Below, one piece after another: positions 46,816 through 55,879 of a stretch of 64,000 bases of DNA (its first letter is position 1; the number at the start of each line of letters is the position of its first letter). Origin of the DNA: Deltaproteobacteria bacterium (GTDB lineage: Bacteria > UBA10199 > JADGCS01); NCBI GenBank assembly GCA_024233595.1, contig JACKPK010000006.1, positions 62,001-126,000 on the forward strand, given 5' to 3'. The notes under the pieces were generated by a model. It was not told the origin of the DNA. It searched no databases and saw only the letters and a program-made list of their open reading frames with translations. The position numbers and the translations under genes are program-made.

Positions 46816-47979
46816 ATGAACGCTCCCGCAATAGCGACCACAACCCAGACCAGCATCCCTCCTTTTCTTTTAAGATTAGACAGCATGCCTGCGCCCGCAC
46901 AGCCAAAAGGAAGATTCTGGCCCTGCCAAGGTTGCGCCCACGGCGATCAACCCAAATGCCGACAAGAGTCTCCTTTGCCAACACATAGCAGCGGCCCTGT
47001 GAATTCCTTTTACTTAACCGACGAACCACTCAACCCCTTGGTTTTGCCAATCGGCCAAACAACACCCAACACCATCGCAAGCATCACCGCCGATTTTAAA
47101 AATTATTACACGATCCAAGCGACAACACTCGCAGAACACCAACCCCTTGCTGCTTCCCCTGCTGTTCTCAAATCAATCGAACAAGGCCTGCAATTTGCCA
47201 CCGAATGCGAAGACACCGGCTTTAAAATGGGATCGTTTTCTGAATTAGAACTTGGCCAATGGAGTTTGGATTATTTTCACAATGAAGAACGCAAAGAGCT
47301 CCGCTTAACGGACACATTAACAAGCTTCAAAAACAAAGTTTTAGCCGCTTTAGAACCCTATCCCTTTTTGCAACGCAGCGCCCATCTCTTTGCTGTTGAA
47401 TCTGGCGCCGGCGCTCTCTTTGCTTTGGGCTCATTGGCCGGATCCTTTCTAGCCAACAATACTCAACTCATCACCAGTCTTGCCCCTGCAATAGCAACAG
47501 CACTTCGTTTCTTCGACATTGAACTTTCAGAAACAGAAGTAGAAGCCATTGCACGCGGTGTTCTTATCACAGGCTCCGCATTAACAGCCGAAAAAGCGGT
47601 CTTCATTGCTGACGGTCACCGCACCGTGAAAAAAAATCACCCAAGCAGCAAGTTGTTTTCATCGGCTTACTGCAAAGCCTTTCTCGCGGAATCCTTAATT
47701 CTTGTAGACCTTCTGCTTCACGACACCAGCTCATCAGCCCTGTCGTTTCTTTTCACTAGCTCTTTAGATTTAGCCAACATGTCGCAGTTCGAAAACATAG
47801 CAGCAGGACTGGCCTTTGTGATTGCGGTGTTCATTGCCGCCGCTCTGGAACCAAAACTTGAATCTTTGATCGAAAAAATCACAGACCCTGAATCCAACAT
47901 TCGCTCTCCTTTTAAAAACACCGAGGCTTGGTTTCAAAACGAACTCCTGACAAAGCTCGCTCAAAGAATTCAGCCTTAA
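46816..47979 (+). CDS. Unknown multi-pass membrane protein
   Basis: A 387-residue protein with no recognised family. The N-terminal 70 residues are Pro/Thr/Ser-rich and contain a Cys cluster (WPCQGCAHGDQPKCRQ) that could bind a metal. A helical region follows (AVLKSIEQGLQFATECEDTG), then hydrophobic segments near 190-225 (GAGALFALGSLAGSFLANN), 270-330 (AFLAESLILVDLLLH) and 325-345 (IAAGLAFVIAVFIAAALEPK). There is no signal peptide. The plan of disordered head, central membrane helices and charged tail recalls the orphan genes at 19955 and 44414. There is no obvious Shine-Dalgarno before the ATG, and an in-frame later start cannot be excluded. It precedes sdaA by 59 bp on the same strand. Confidence 0.65.
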   Translation: MNAPAIATTTQTSIPPFLLRLDSMPAPAQPKGRFWPCQGCAHGDQPKCRQESPLPTHSSGPVNSFYLTDEPLNPLVLPIGQTTPNTIASITADFKNYYTIQATTLAEHQPLAASPAVLKSIEQGLQFATECEDTGFKMGSFSELELGQWSLDYFHNEERKELRLTDTLTSFKNKVLAALEPYPFLQRSAHLFAVESGAGALFALGSLAGSFLANNTQLITSLAPAIATALRFFDIELSETEVEAIARGVLITGSALTAEKAVFIADGHRTVKKNHPSSKLFSSAYCKAFLAESLILVDLLLHDTSSSALSFLFTSSLDLANMSQFENIAAGLAFVIAVFIAAALEPKLESLIEKITDPESNIRSPFKNTEAWFQNELLTKLAQRIQP

Positions 47980-48038
47980 AATCAACACGGCACTAAGCCC
48001 TCTTGTCTTTTACCCGACACATCGACTAAAACGCCTGC

Positions 48039-49418
48039 ATGTCCATTAGTATTTTCGATTTGTTTTCCATTGGCATTGGCCCATCAAGCTCACACACTGT
48101 GGGGCCCATGCGCGCGGCTTATCGCTTTGTGCAGTCACTCAAAAAACACAGCCACTTTGAACAAACAGCCACAATCCAAGTTGATCTTTACGGTTCACTA
48201 GCCTTGACCGGCAAAGCCCACGGCACACACAACGCAGTTGTCTTGGGACTTATGGGCGAAGAACCCGCCACGACTGATCCCGAAAAAACCGAAAGCTTTT
48301 TTGAAAATTGCCAAAACACTAAATCGCTCAATCTCAATCACGAACGCGCTCTTTCTTTTGATCCGCAAAAAAACATCAAAGTGCATCGTCGTAAAAACTT
48401 GCCCTTGCACCCCAACGGCATGAGCTTCACCGCCTTTGACGAACAAAAAAACGAAATTCACAAACGCATTTATTATTCAGTTGGGGGCGGGTTTTTAGTC
48501 ACCGATGATGCTGACGAAGACACGCAAGTCATTAACCACAAAGCAAAGGTGGCCAATCCTTTTAAAAGCGGCACAGAACTTTTACAGCTTTGCAAAGACA
48601 AAAACAAAAGCATCGCTCAAATTGTTTTTGAAAACGAAACCGCTTGGCGCAAACCAGCCGAAATTTACACGCAACTCGATCTCATTTGGGACGCCATGAA
48701 ATCTTGCATTGAACGCGGCCTGAACAAACCCGGTATTTTGCCCGGTGGCCTTAAAGCCAAACGCCGCGCCAATGAGCTTTATCAAAAGCTCAAAAGCCAA
48801 CCCGAAAAAAACATGCACGATCCTTTAAGCGTTTTGGATTGGATTCATTGCTACGCCCTGGCCGTCAGCGAAGAAAACGCCGCGGGGGGTCGGGTTGTGA
48901 CAGCTCCAACCAATGGTGCGGCTGGCATTATCCCTGCTGTGCTTTACTACTTTGACAAACTCACACCGCATAGTTCCGAAGACAAAATCCGCACCTTCTT
49001 GCTCACCGCAGGAGCCATTGCGATTCTTTACAAAATCAACGCGTCTATTTCTGGTGCCGAAGTCGGTTGCCAAGGCGAAGTGGGTGTGGCCTGTTCCATG
49101 GCGGCAGCAGGGCTGGCCGCAGTTAAAGGCGGCACTCCGGAGCAAATCGAAAACGCAGCCGAAATTGCCATGGAACATAATTTAGGACTCACTTGTGATC
49201 CTGTTGGCGGCTTGGTGCAAATCCCCTGTATAGAACGCAACGCCATGGGCGCTGCCAAAGCCGTTAACGCCGCCCGCATGGCGCTCAGCAGCGATGGAAA
49301 TCACATGATTTCTTTAGACCGCGTGATCGAAACCATGCGCCAAACCGGCAAAGACATGATGAGCAAATACAAAGAAACCTCGCAAGGCGGCTTAGCTATT
49401 AATTATGTAGAATGCTGA
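48039..49418 (+). CDS. sdaA: L-serine dehydratase (iron-sulfur type, single chain)
   Basis: Converts L-serine to pyruvate and ammonia using a [4Fe-4S] cluster. The 459-residue protein joins the beta-type N-terminal domain (SIFDLFSIGIGPSSSHTVGP) and the alpha-type catalytic domain. Cluster and active-site Cys lie in GAEVGCQGEVGVACSMAAAG, NLGLTCDPVGGLVQIPCIER and later GAAKAVNAARMAL. GGGFLVT and NGMSFTAFD mark the N-terminal part. Length is normal for the fused bacterial enzyme. The 3' flank is a repeat array. Serine breakdown to pyruvate suggests amino acids serve as carbon source. Confidence 0.95.
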   Translation: MSISIFDLFSIGIGPSSSHTVGPMRAAYRFVQSLKKHSHFEQTATIQVDLYGSLALTGKAHGTHNAVVLGLMGEEPATTDPEKTESFFENCQNTKSLNLNHERALSFDPQKNIKVHRRKNLPLHPNGMSFTAFDEQKNEIHKRIYYSVGGGFLVTDDADEDTQVINHKAKVANPFKSGTELLQLCKDKNKSIAQIVFENETAWRKPAEIYTQLDLIWDAMKSCIERGLNKPGILPGGLKAKRRANELYQKLKSQPEKNMHDPLSVLDWIHCYALAVSEENAAGGRVVTAPTNGAAGIIPAVLYYFDKLTPHSSEDKIRTFLLTAGAIAILYKINASISGAEVGCQGEVGVACSMAAAGLAAVKGGTPEQIENAAEIAMEHNLGLTCDPVGGLVQIPCIERNAMGAAKAVNAARMALSSDGNHMISLDRVIETMRQTGKDMMSKYKETSQGGLAINYVEC

Positions 49419-49570
49419 GCGAAGCGAAGCATTCTATCGTGCCTGTCGCGCCGTAGTCCGCCGTGGCGGACGAAGGCGGAAGCGAATGTAATGAGTCGAA
49501 GGATTAGTGAAGGCGGACCTGTCGCGCCGTAGTCCGCATCAAGCGGACGTAGGCGGAAGCGAAGCATTCT
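49419..49570. repeat. Repeat array downstream of sdaA
   Basis: Two copies of a 45-bp unit (CCTGTCGCGCCGTAGTCCGC followed by a GCGGACG-type inverted end and AGGCGGAAGCGAA) start at 49442 and 49518. AGCGAAGCATTCTA flanks both sides (49424-49437 and 49558-49571). TCCGC/GCGGA pairs form hairpins, so the array probably acts as the 3' end structure of sdaA. Confidence 0.75.
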
Positions 49571-49614
49571 AAAAAACCTAGCAACAAATAATCATTTTGC
49601 CCGATAAACACCTT

Positions 49615-50259
49615 ATGCACACTCTTGGCTCAATATTGTCCTCGTTTTTCCTGCAGGCTTGCACCGCGTCAAATACAGATCCACAAGGGGATTTTAACGC
49701 AGAGATTTCGGATGCCGACATTTACTCGCTCGCGCTACCAGACACCTACATTTTAGAAGATGGCAGCTTGCCTCTACTCGACAATCAAGACGGCAGCTTT
49801 ACAATCCCCGAAGGCAAAAGCTTGGATTTTTTTGGTCTCTATTTAAACGAGGACGAGCCCCCCATCACCATGACCACCTCTGGCAATTCGAGTTTGCGTT
49901 TAGATTCTAGAATGAACGACAGCTATGATGTTTTAGAAGGAACATGGACCGTCGATTTTGACTACCGCTTTTGTCAGCTTAAAGGGGTCGAGGTTTTTTT
50001 CACGGCAGATTTTTTAGAACCCCCCGGGTTTGCCTGCACAGGACATGCTTTAGCAAGCGATGGTTACACTAAATTGGCCGGAGCCAAAAAAATATCCGAA
50101 CTCATTGAATACTTAAAATGTGATCATTCCAAAAACAAAGTGATCGAAGAACTTCAAGAAGACGCTGAACAAGAAATTTGTATCGAAATGACTTTGCAAA
50201 GCAAAGAACTTGCTGAAGCCGCCGAAATCTATTTGGATCCAGAAGACTCGGGTCTGTAA
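49615..50259 (+). CDS. Small lipoprotein, unknown
   Basis: A 214-residue protein starting MHTLGSILSSFFLQACTASN, with a short signal peptide and lipobox LQAC. The ATG at 49615 is chosen over a TTG six codons upstream because it starts the signal peptide. The mature protein is acidic, with a beta domain (IYSLALPDTYILEDGSLPLL, TWTVDFDYRFCQLKGVEVFF) that contains two Cys, and a C-terminal helical, Glu-rich end (VIEELQEDAEQEICIEMTLQ). No family is recognised. Confidence 0.7.
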   Translation: MHTLGSILSSFFLQACTASNTDPQGDFNAEISDADIYSLALPDTYILEDGSLPLLDNQDGSFTIPEGKSLDFFGLYLNEDEPPITMTTSGNSSLRLDSRMNDSYDVLEGTWTVDFDYRFCQLKGVEVFFTADFLEPPGFACTGHALASDGYTKLAGAKKISELIEYLKCDHSKNKVIEELQEDAEQEICIEMTLQSKELAEAAEIYLDPEDSGL

Positions 50260-50306
50260 ATTTTAATTTCTTTTAAAAAATTTTCATTCCGGTTTAAAGC
50301 GCTCGC

Positions 50307-50930
50307 ATGAGCATTTCTAAATCAAAACCCTCTGTCCTCAAACACGCTGATGGCGAATTCTACACCCGTTACTTTGCCAAAGCTTACGACACCCTCACCA
50401 CCTTGAGCGGTTGGAAACGGCACATCATGCCAGCTGCTTTCTTAGATTTACCAAAGGGACGACTGCTCGATGTGGGCTGCGGCACTGGGGATGTTTTGAA
50501 CGAAGCTTTATTGCGTGGCTACAATGCCACCGGCATCGATGCCTCAGAAGGCATGGTTCAAAAAGCCAAAACAAGACACGGCTTAGACGATCAGCAAATC
50601 AAAGTGAGTTTGGCAGATGACCTGCCCTTTGCAGACCAAAGTTTTGATGCGGGCATTGCCTCGGGCTCGCTTGTGCACATCCCGCAAATCCAAGGGGCCG
50701 TTAAAGAAATTCATCGCGTTCTTAAACCCGGCGGCATCATGCGCATTCTCGATCACGCAGTGCCTGTTCAAAAATCCATCACCACACCAATCTTCTGGGC
50801 TTTCTCGCACGCCTCTGGCGATATTTTGCACGACTATAAACATTATTTTGAAAATGGATTTGAACTGGTGGATCACAAGACCATTGCACGCGGTGGCTAT
50901 TTACAAAAATTCGATTTTAAAAAGATTTAA
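50307..50930 (+). CDS. Class I SAM-dependent methyltransferase
   Basis: A 207-residue methyltransferase of the Methyltransf_11/UbiE-like type. SAM motif I is RLLDVGCGTGD (52-62), followed by YNATGIDASEGMVQKAK, ADDLPFADQSFDAGIASGSL and the post-motif HRVLKPGGIMRILDH. The C-terminal part is short, which leaves the substrate open: small molecule, quinone or lipid are all possible. It stands between the lipoprotein at 49615 and a convergent lipoprotein gene. Confidence 0.85.
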   Translation: MSISKSKPSVLKHADGEFYTRYFAKAYDTLTTLSGWKRHIMPAAFLDLPKGRLLDVGCGTGDVLNEALLRGYNATGIDASEGMVQKAKTRHGLDDQQIKVSLADDLPFADQSFDAGIASGSLVHIPQIQGAVKEIHRVLKPGGIMRILDHAVPVQKSITTPIFWAFSHASGDILHDYKHYFENGFELVDHKTIARGGYLQKFDFKKI

Positions 50931-50935
50931 TTTTT

Positions 50936-52633
50936 TTATTCGATCTCTTGCAAATTACTTGTGTCCAAATCTTTCATATCGATCACATTGATCTGACGTT
51001 CAGTCGTTTGACCACGAACATAAAAGAACAGCAAATCATCATCACTCAAAGTGATTGGCCCTTCACAGGCGTCAAAAGTGTTTTCCGGAGTCAAATAATA
51101 ATAAGACAACACCCCTGAACTTTCGCGTGCGTACACCAAAGTCTCTGCATCGTTATCGGCATTGGTATCGGCACAGAACACAAACTCAACAGCCGATGCC
51201 GTAGCATCCGAAAGCAACAACACAGGATCCGCGCTCGCAACATTATTAAGGTCTTCATCAGAACCCACAAAGTCTAAAGCCAAGCTCTCGCCAACCGCGT
51301 AGTAATCCACAAAGGTGGTGTCAAAAGCCGAAAAGAGACTCACGCCTTCCGGGTTGGTGTCCAACTGCAAAGGACTCGAACCAAAGTTCACGGTTCTTAA
51401 ATTACTAGAATTATCAAATGCAGAAATGCCATCACTCAAATCAAGCTCGCGCAACTCCCAAGTGGTGGTGTCTTTTCTTTTTAATAAAACTGTCAAAATC
51501 AGGCTTGATTCATTGTAAGAAAAAATCATGTCGTCGTAGGTACCAGAACCAATCACTGTTTGTGTTTGCGATAAAGCACCTGAAGACGTCATGGTGACTA
51601 AAGAAAGCAATTGATCTTCAGCCGCTCCGCCATCGTTGCCGGTCACATTGCCTCGGTTGGCCACAAAAAATTGTGAGTCACTGACCCAGTAAACCTCAAC
51701 AAAACTAGGAATGGCCGCGTAGGTGTCGGTTTCAATCCACGAATCCGTGCTGTACAAAGGCTCTTGGTTGTTTCCATAACTCCATGTTGTGGTGTCACCG
51801 CTTGTGCTTGCCAAAGCGTTCATGACCTCGCCCGTGCGAATCACGTAAAGCACATCATCATCACGAGCTGTCACATAACGCACATTTTGGCCCAAGTCTT
51901 CCGCAATCAGATCAAACTCAGACCCCATAAATGCTTTACGGTAAAGATTAAATTTAGGCTGGTCACCACTAGTGTCTTCTGTGGCAAAGTAAAAATAACG
52001 CGTGTCATCGCTAGATGTTGTTAAAGAAACAGGAGAAACACTGTTAATGGTTTCCGCATTGGTTAAAATGTAGCGTATGACTCCATTGGAATCGCGCTTT
52101 ACAATAAAAGGCAAACCAATCTCGCCCGTGCTTTCTGTTCTAGACGCCACATACACAAGATCACCCGTTTCGGCAGACACAGTCACCGCATCAAACGAAC
52201 CATCATCATTCACCGTTTGTGAAAAAGTTTCGTCTCCAACAATAAACACAATTTCATCGTTATCAACCGCACCCGCAGTTCCTGAAAAGGTAAAACCGCT
52301 GCTGCCACTGCTTTGGTATTTTAAAAAAGAGCCACTGCCAGAAACAGAGTTAGAAATAGAATCCGAATAGGTCGCGTCCACTTTGGAAAAGTCCACGCTC
52401 TCTAATTTGGCAATGGTCACTGGCAAACTCTCTGGTCCCGATTCAAATAACTCAGACTCAACGCCATCAATCTCACCAGCCGCACTCGATGTGTCTGATC
52501 CACCTGCACCGCCACCGGATCCACCACCAATTGACCCACCAATGCCACCACCAGCTCCAGAGCATGAAATGAAAATTGTTAAGGAAAATAATACAAACGC
52601 GCGCGCAATCGTGCCCAATAATGTCTTCTTCAT
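50936..52633 (-). CDS. Large Gly/Ser-rich lipoprotein, probable beta-propeller
   Basis: A lipoprotein of about 565 residues. MKKTLLGTIARAFVLFSLTI with lipobox FISC is the real signal peptide, so the ATG at 52633 is preferred to one eight codons upstream. A Gly-rich linker (GGGIGGSIGGGSGGGAGGS) follows. The rest is repetitive beta structure with recurring blocks such as DLVYVASRTESTGEIGLPFI, DDTRYFYFATEDTSGDQPKF, DDVLYVIRTGEVM, DSQFFVANRGNVTG and SLILTVLLKRKDTT, each with a [YF]-aromatic pair, suggesting a beta-propeller. No catalytic motif is seen. It is likely anchored to the outer membrane. Confidence 0.8.
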   Translation of the reverse strand: MKKTLLGTIARAFVLFSLTIFISCSGAGGGIGGSIGGGSGGGAGGSDTSSAAGEIDGVESELFESGPESLPVTIAKLESVDFSKVDATYSDSISNSVSGSGSFLKYQSSGSSGFTFSGTAGAVDNDEIVFIVGDETFSQTVNDDGSFDAVTVSAETGDLVYVASRTESTGEIGLPFIVKRDSNGVIRYILTNAETINSVSPVSLTTSSDDTRYFYFATEDTSGDQPKFNLYRKAFMGSEFDLIAEDLGQNVRYVTARDDDVLYVIRTGEVMNALASTSGDTTTWSYGNNQEPLYSTDSWIETDTYAAIPSFVEVYWVSDSQFFVANRGNVTGNDGGAAEDQLLSLVTMTSSGALSQTQTVIGSGTYDDMIFSYNESSLILTVLLKRKDTTTWELRELDLSDGISAFDNSSNLRTVNFGSSPLQLDTNPEGVSLFSAFDTTFVDYYAVGESLALDFVGSDEDLNNVASADPVLLLSDATASAVEFVFCADTNADNDAETLVYARESSGVLSYYYLTPENTFDACEGPITLSDDDLLFFYVRGQTTERQINVIDMKDLDTSNLQEIE

Positions 52634-52891
52634 AGTTGTCGTTCCCATAAGCCGCACAAAAATCGAGAAAAAAACAGCTGTTATAGCCTACAGCTCTCCT
52701 AAGTCTTATTCATATTTTATCACAACAGCACCAAACCGCGAACACACTCATTTTTAAGTCTGAACGTCATTCTTTAACAGCACTTAACAACATGATTATC
52801 TCATTGCCGACAACTTGACGTGATTTCGATTTTGGCGCAAAGATCAGCTCAGAAAATTTTAACTGTATCTATTATATATAAGGACATACCC

Positions 52892-53491
52892 ATGAAAAAA
52901 GGTCTTATCGCTCTCTTGGCCGTGGTTGGCATCATTGGCATTTTGGTGATTTCTATCATTGGTCGTTACAACGGCTTGGTCGATCTAGAAGAAAACGTGA
53001 ACGAAAAATGGGCGCAAGTCGAAAACGTTTACCAACGCCGACTCGATCTCATCCCCAATCTTGTGAACACAGTTAAAGGCTACGCCTCTCACGAAAAAGA
53101 AACCCTAGAAGCTGTTGTCAAAGCGCGCGCCAGCGCTTCGCAAATCACTCCCGAAGGCTTGGGCAATGTGCTGAACAACCCACAAGCTTTTGAAAAATTC
53201 CAAGCCGCGCAATCTGGTTTGTCTTCAGCTCTGTCACGACTCATGGTTGTGGTGGAACGCTATCCTGAGCTTAAAGCCAATCAAAACTTTTTGAATTTGC
53301 AATCGCAGTTAGAAGGCACCGAAAACCGCATTGCCGTTGAACGCATGCGTTTTAACGAAAGCGTGCGCGAGTTCAACAGCACTGTTCGCAAATTTCCAAC
53401 CGTGATGATTGCAGGACTCTTTGGCTTCCAAAAGAAAAATCTTTTTGAAGCAAGCGAAGGTGCAGAAAAAGCTCCGGAAGTAAAATTCTAA
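52892..53491 (+). CDS. lemA: LemA family protein
   Basis: A 199-residue membrane-anchored helical protein starting MKKGLIALLAVVGIIGILVI. The ATG at 52892 is preferred to one 24 codons upstream because the membrane segment starts there, after a TATATAAGGA leader. Family blocks are NGLVDLEENVNEKWAQVENV, YQRRLDLIPNLVNTVKGYAS, VKARASA, NQNFLNLQSQLEGTENRIAV and RMRFNESVREFNSTVRKFP. The function of LemA is not well known, but it is widely found next to TPM-domain genes, as here. The stop overlaps the next start by one base. Confidence 0.92.
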   Translation: MKKGLIALLAVVGIIGILVISIIGRYNGLVDLEENVNEKWAQVENVYQRRLDLIPNLVNTVKGYASHEKETLEAVVKARASASQITPEGLGNVLNNPQAFEKFQAAQSGLSSALSRLMVVVERYPELKANQNFLNLQSQLEGTENRIAVERMRFNESVREFNSTVRKFPTVMIAGLFGFQKKNLFEASEGAEKAPEVKF

Positions 53492-54285
53492 TGATTCATT
53501 TAAAGAAGAACTTATTTCAATCTTTTGTAGGGGCGGGTTCTAAACCTGCCCCAAAAAGATTATTCGCGTTAATTTTATTTGGATTATTTGCCTTATCTCA
53601 GTCGGCATTTGCCCTTGATATCCCACCATCGCCCAAACAATACGTTGCCGATTACGCCAATGTTCTTAGCGACGCCACCGAAGCGCAACTCAATCAAACT
53701 CTAGACCGTTTCGAAAAATCCGACTCCACCCAAATTGTAGCAGCCATTTTTTCTTCCTTAGAAGGCGAAAGCTTAGAAGACTTCACGATTCGTTTAGCTG
53801 AAGCCTGGAAAATTGGACAAAAGGGCAAAGACAACGGCGTTTTGTTCACTGTTTTTATTCAAGACCGTAAAATGCGTATCGACACTGGTTATGGCAGCGA
53901 AGAGTTCCTAACCGATTTGCGCGCAGCCGAAATCATCCGCAACGTCATTGCGCCTGAGTTTCAACAAGGCAATATCGACCAAGGTGTTTTAAACGGCGTG
54001 AACGCGATGATCGCCACACTGCGCGGCGAATTTAAAAATGTTAAAAAATCAAAAGGCTCTACTTCTGGCAAATTGGTCAACATTGTCTTCTTCATTTTCA
54101 TCTTCTTTTTTGTTATTCCTTTTATTCGCGCCATGCGTGGCAAAACCATTGGTGTCCGGCATTCTGGCTCTAGACGCTATGGCAGTGGTTTTTCAAGCAG
54201 CCGTAGCAGCGGTGGTTTTTCTAGTGGCGGGTTTTCAGGTGGTGGCGGCTCCTTTGGTGGCGGCGGTGCCAGCGGAGGGTGGTGA
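53491..54285 (+). CDS. TPM-domain protein (YgcG-like) with Gly/Ser tail
   Basis: A 264-residue exported, membrane-bound protein. An N-terminal extension with VGAGSKPAPK is encoded by a palindromic repeat (53530-53552), followed by the signal peptide FALILFGLFALSQSAFA and the TPM domain (KQYVADYANVLSDATEAQLN, IVAAIFSSLEGESLEDFTIR, KDNGVLFTVFIQDRKMRIDT, TGYGSEEFLTDLRAAEIIRN). A membrane helix (LVNIVFFIFIFFFVIPFI) leads to a Gly/Ser/Phe-rich tail (SGGFSSGGFSGGGGSFGGGG) ending GW. TPM proteins accompany LemA in many bacteria. The gene is coupled to lemA and followed by a second TPM gene. Confidence 0.9.
   Translation: MIHLKKNLFQSFVGAGSKPAPKRLFALILFGLFALSQSAFALDIPPSPKQYVADYANVLSDATEAQLNQTLDRFEKSDSTQIVAAIFSSLEGESLEDFTIRLAEAWKIGQKGKDNGVLFTVFIQDRKMRIDTGYGSEEFLTDLRAAEIIRNVIAPEFQQGNIDQGVLNGVNAMIATLRGEFKNVKKSKGSTSGKLVNIVFFIFIFFFVIPFIRAMRGKTIGVRHSGSRRYGSGFSSSRSSGGFSSGGFSGGGGSFGGGGASGGW
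53530..53552. repeat. Palindromic repeat inside the TPM gene
   Basis: GGGGCGGGTT, three bases, then AACCTGCCCC form a near-perfect hairpin located in coding sequence. It adds the residues VGAGSKPAPK before the signal peptide. The sequence is of the type usually found between genes. Confidence 0.65.
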
Positions 54286-54287
54286 TC

Positions 54288-54701
54288 ATGAAGTTTGATA
54301 AATCTAAAATTGAACAAGCCATTGCCAAAGCCGAAGAACAAACCTCCGGCGAAATCAGCGTGCACCTTACCTCGTTCACAGGACAAGATGTTTTAGGCTC
54401 TGCTAAAAATACTTTTGAAAAACTTGGTTTGACCGCAACGCGCGAACGCAATGCCATTTTATTTTACATTGCCAAACGCTCTCATAAATTTGCCATTTTG
54501 GGCGACACTGGCATTCACGAAAAAGTGCAGCAAGAATTCTGGGATGCAATCCGCGACAAAATGGTTTCGCATTTTAAAAAAGAAAAATTCACTGAATGCT
54601 TGGTGGAAGCCATTTTGCTCTGCGGAGAAAAACTAAAGGCTTATTTTCCTGTCACAGAAGACAACCCCAATGAGCTTTCGAACGTGGTGTCGGAAGATTA
54701 A
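54288..54701 (+). CDS. Short TPM-domain protein
   Basis: A 137-residue cytosolic or peripheral protein with a single TPM domain (IEQAIAKAEEQTSGEISVHL, ATRERNAILFYIAKRSHKFA, ILGDTGIHEKVQQEFWDAIR). The start ATG 54288 has GGAGGG 8 bp upstream and lies 2 bp after the stop of the preceding TPM gene. Third member of the lemA-TPM-TPM operon, with no signal peptide or membrane segment. The last residues lie 9 bp from the convergent end of the unknown tandem family. Confidence 0.88.
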   Translation: MKFDKSKIEQAIAKAEEQTSGEISVHLTSFTGQDVLGSAKNTFEKLGLTATRERNAILFYIAKRSHKFAILGDTGIHEKVQQEFWDAIRDKMVSHFKKEKFTECLVEAILLCGEKLKAYFPVTEDNPNELSNVVSED

Positions 54702-54709
54702 TTCAAAGA

Positions 54710-55843
54710 TCAGGCAAAAGCCATTCCAACGCCATCATAAGATGCGTATTCTGATCCATCTTCCGAAACATCCCATAAATCTAGACCTTGCATAAAGTTT
54801 GGATACACCAATCCCGCCGGGCCATTAGAATCAAAACCACAATACTCCTGCAGCGATTTATAAAACACCGGTGGAACAAGAGAAATATCCTGCTCACGAT
54901 GCACTTCCTGTTTAAAACTGATGGCAAAAACAGGAACCCCTTTTTGAATTTGCACATAAAAAGACAAATCCTCTGCACCAACATTAAGAACACTCGCAAT
55001 TTCGCGCGACACGCTCATTTTTAAAAGCCCTTCGTGCCAAACTTTGTGCGCAAACATTTCAGAGAGTCCTTTGTCTTTATTAAAATCAAGTATGTCATGA
55101 ACACGTAAAAAGTCGGCTAAAATCTTTTCTACAGTCAATTGCGCCATTAAGATTCTAGGGTTGTGTACTATTGATGCTATTTTCTCTATGACCAATTTAG
55201 CAATAAATTTTGCAAGTTCTACTTCTCCTAAAACACTGCTTAAAAATTCCATTTCTTCTTTGTCTAATTTGGAAAGATAACACTCAGTTTGATTCTTCTT
55301 ATCTTGTGAATTTCGCTTTGGAATAGAAAGCACACCCATCTCTTGCAGGTCCTTGATGTGATCTGGACAGTGCTTTTGAAAATCTCTAGCCGATACAGAA
55401 AGATAACAAAAAACAGCTGTTGTTTGACATAAATCTAAAGCAGAAGAAAACAACGCCTCTTCTATTGAAGTCCCCCAATAAGCACTTTGCTCTACTTTTA
55501 ATTTCATTGCTCGGTTTTGAGCTGAAAAACGGAGGGCACCAATACTTGGATCAAGCCTAGCTCTAAACTGCCACTGCAAAGGCATTGATCCCGGCATGGC
55601 ATACTGAAGATTAAAAGGGTCCCCGAATGATTGATTAAAGAAAGGTCTTGAATACACACCATTTAAAAATTTCTTTAAATTAGCTCCGACCAAAGGACCT
55701 TGTTCATAAGAAGGCTGTCCTGGCCAAGCATCTTCTTCACCATATTGCGGCAAAGGCACGCTGGGGATGCCTGTTGCCAAATCCATGGTGAATAAAGGGT
55801 CGCCGTTAGGAGTGATAAAAATTGAATTCGTTGTCGGGGTCAT
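54710..55843 (-). CDS. Unknown tandem-family protein, member 1
   Basis: A 377-residue soluble protein of no known family, third transcribed in a row of three related genes. The family signature is near the N-terminus: a short beta repeat (SIFITPNGDPLFTMDLATGI), then PLVGANLKKFLNG, the block FRARLDPSIGALRFSAQNRA and QSAYWGTSIEEALFSSALDL. A helical middle (MEFLSSVLGEVELAKFIAKL, VEKILADFLRVHDILDF) and a beta C-terminal section with ISLVPPVFYK follow, ending GMAFA. No signal peptide, membrane helix or enzymatic motif is present. It differs from member 3 in lacking the F-box-like end. Spacing to member 2 is 36 bp. Confidence 0.75.
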   Translation of the reverse strand: MTPTTNSIFITPNGDPLFTMDLATGIPSVPLPQYGEEDAWPGQPSYEQGPLVGANLKKFLNGVYSRPFFNQSFGDPFNLQYAMPGSMPLQWQFRARLDPSIGALRFSAQNRAMKLKVEQSAYWGTSIEEALFSSALDLCQTTAVFCYLSVSARDFQKHCPDHIKDLQEMGVLSIPKRNSQDKKNQTECYLSKLDKEEMEFLSSVLGEVELAKFIAKLVIEKIASIVHNPRILMAQLTVEKILADFLRVHDILDFNKDKGLSEMFAHKVWHEGLLKMSVSREIASVLNVGAEDLSFYVQIQKGVPVFAISFKQEVHREQDISLVPPVFYKSLQEYCGFDSNGPAGLVYPNFMQGLDLWDVSEDGSEYASYDGVGMAFA

Positions 55844-55879
55844 TAAGCTACTCGCAGTTTATACACTTTACAGTCCCAT

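Noticed and set aside
49442..49562. Regularly spaced repeats considered as a CRISPR array
   Set aside because: Only two units, with internal palindromes, a short non-spacer-like interval and no cas genes; fits a dispersed palindromic repeat.
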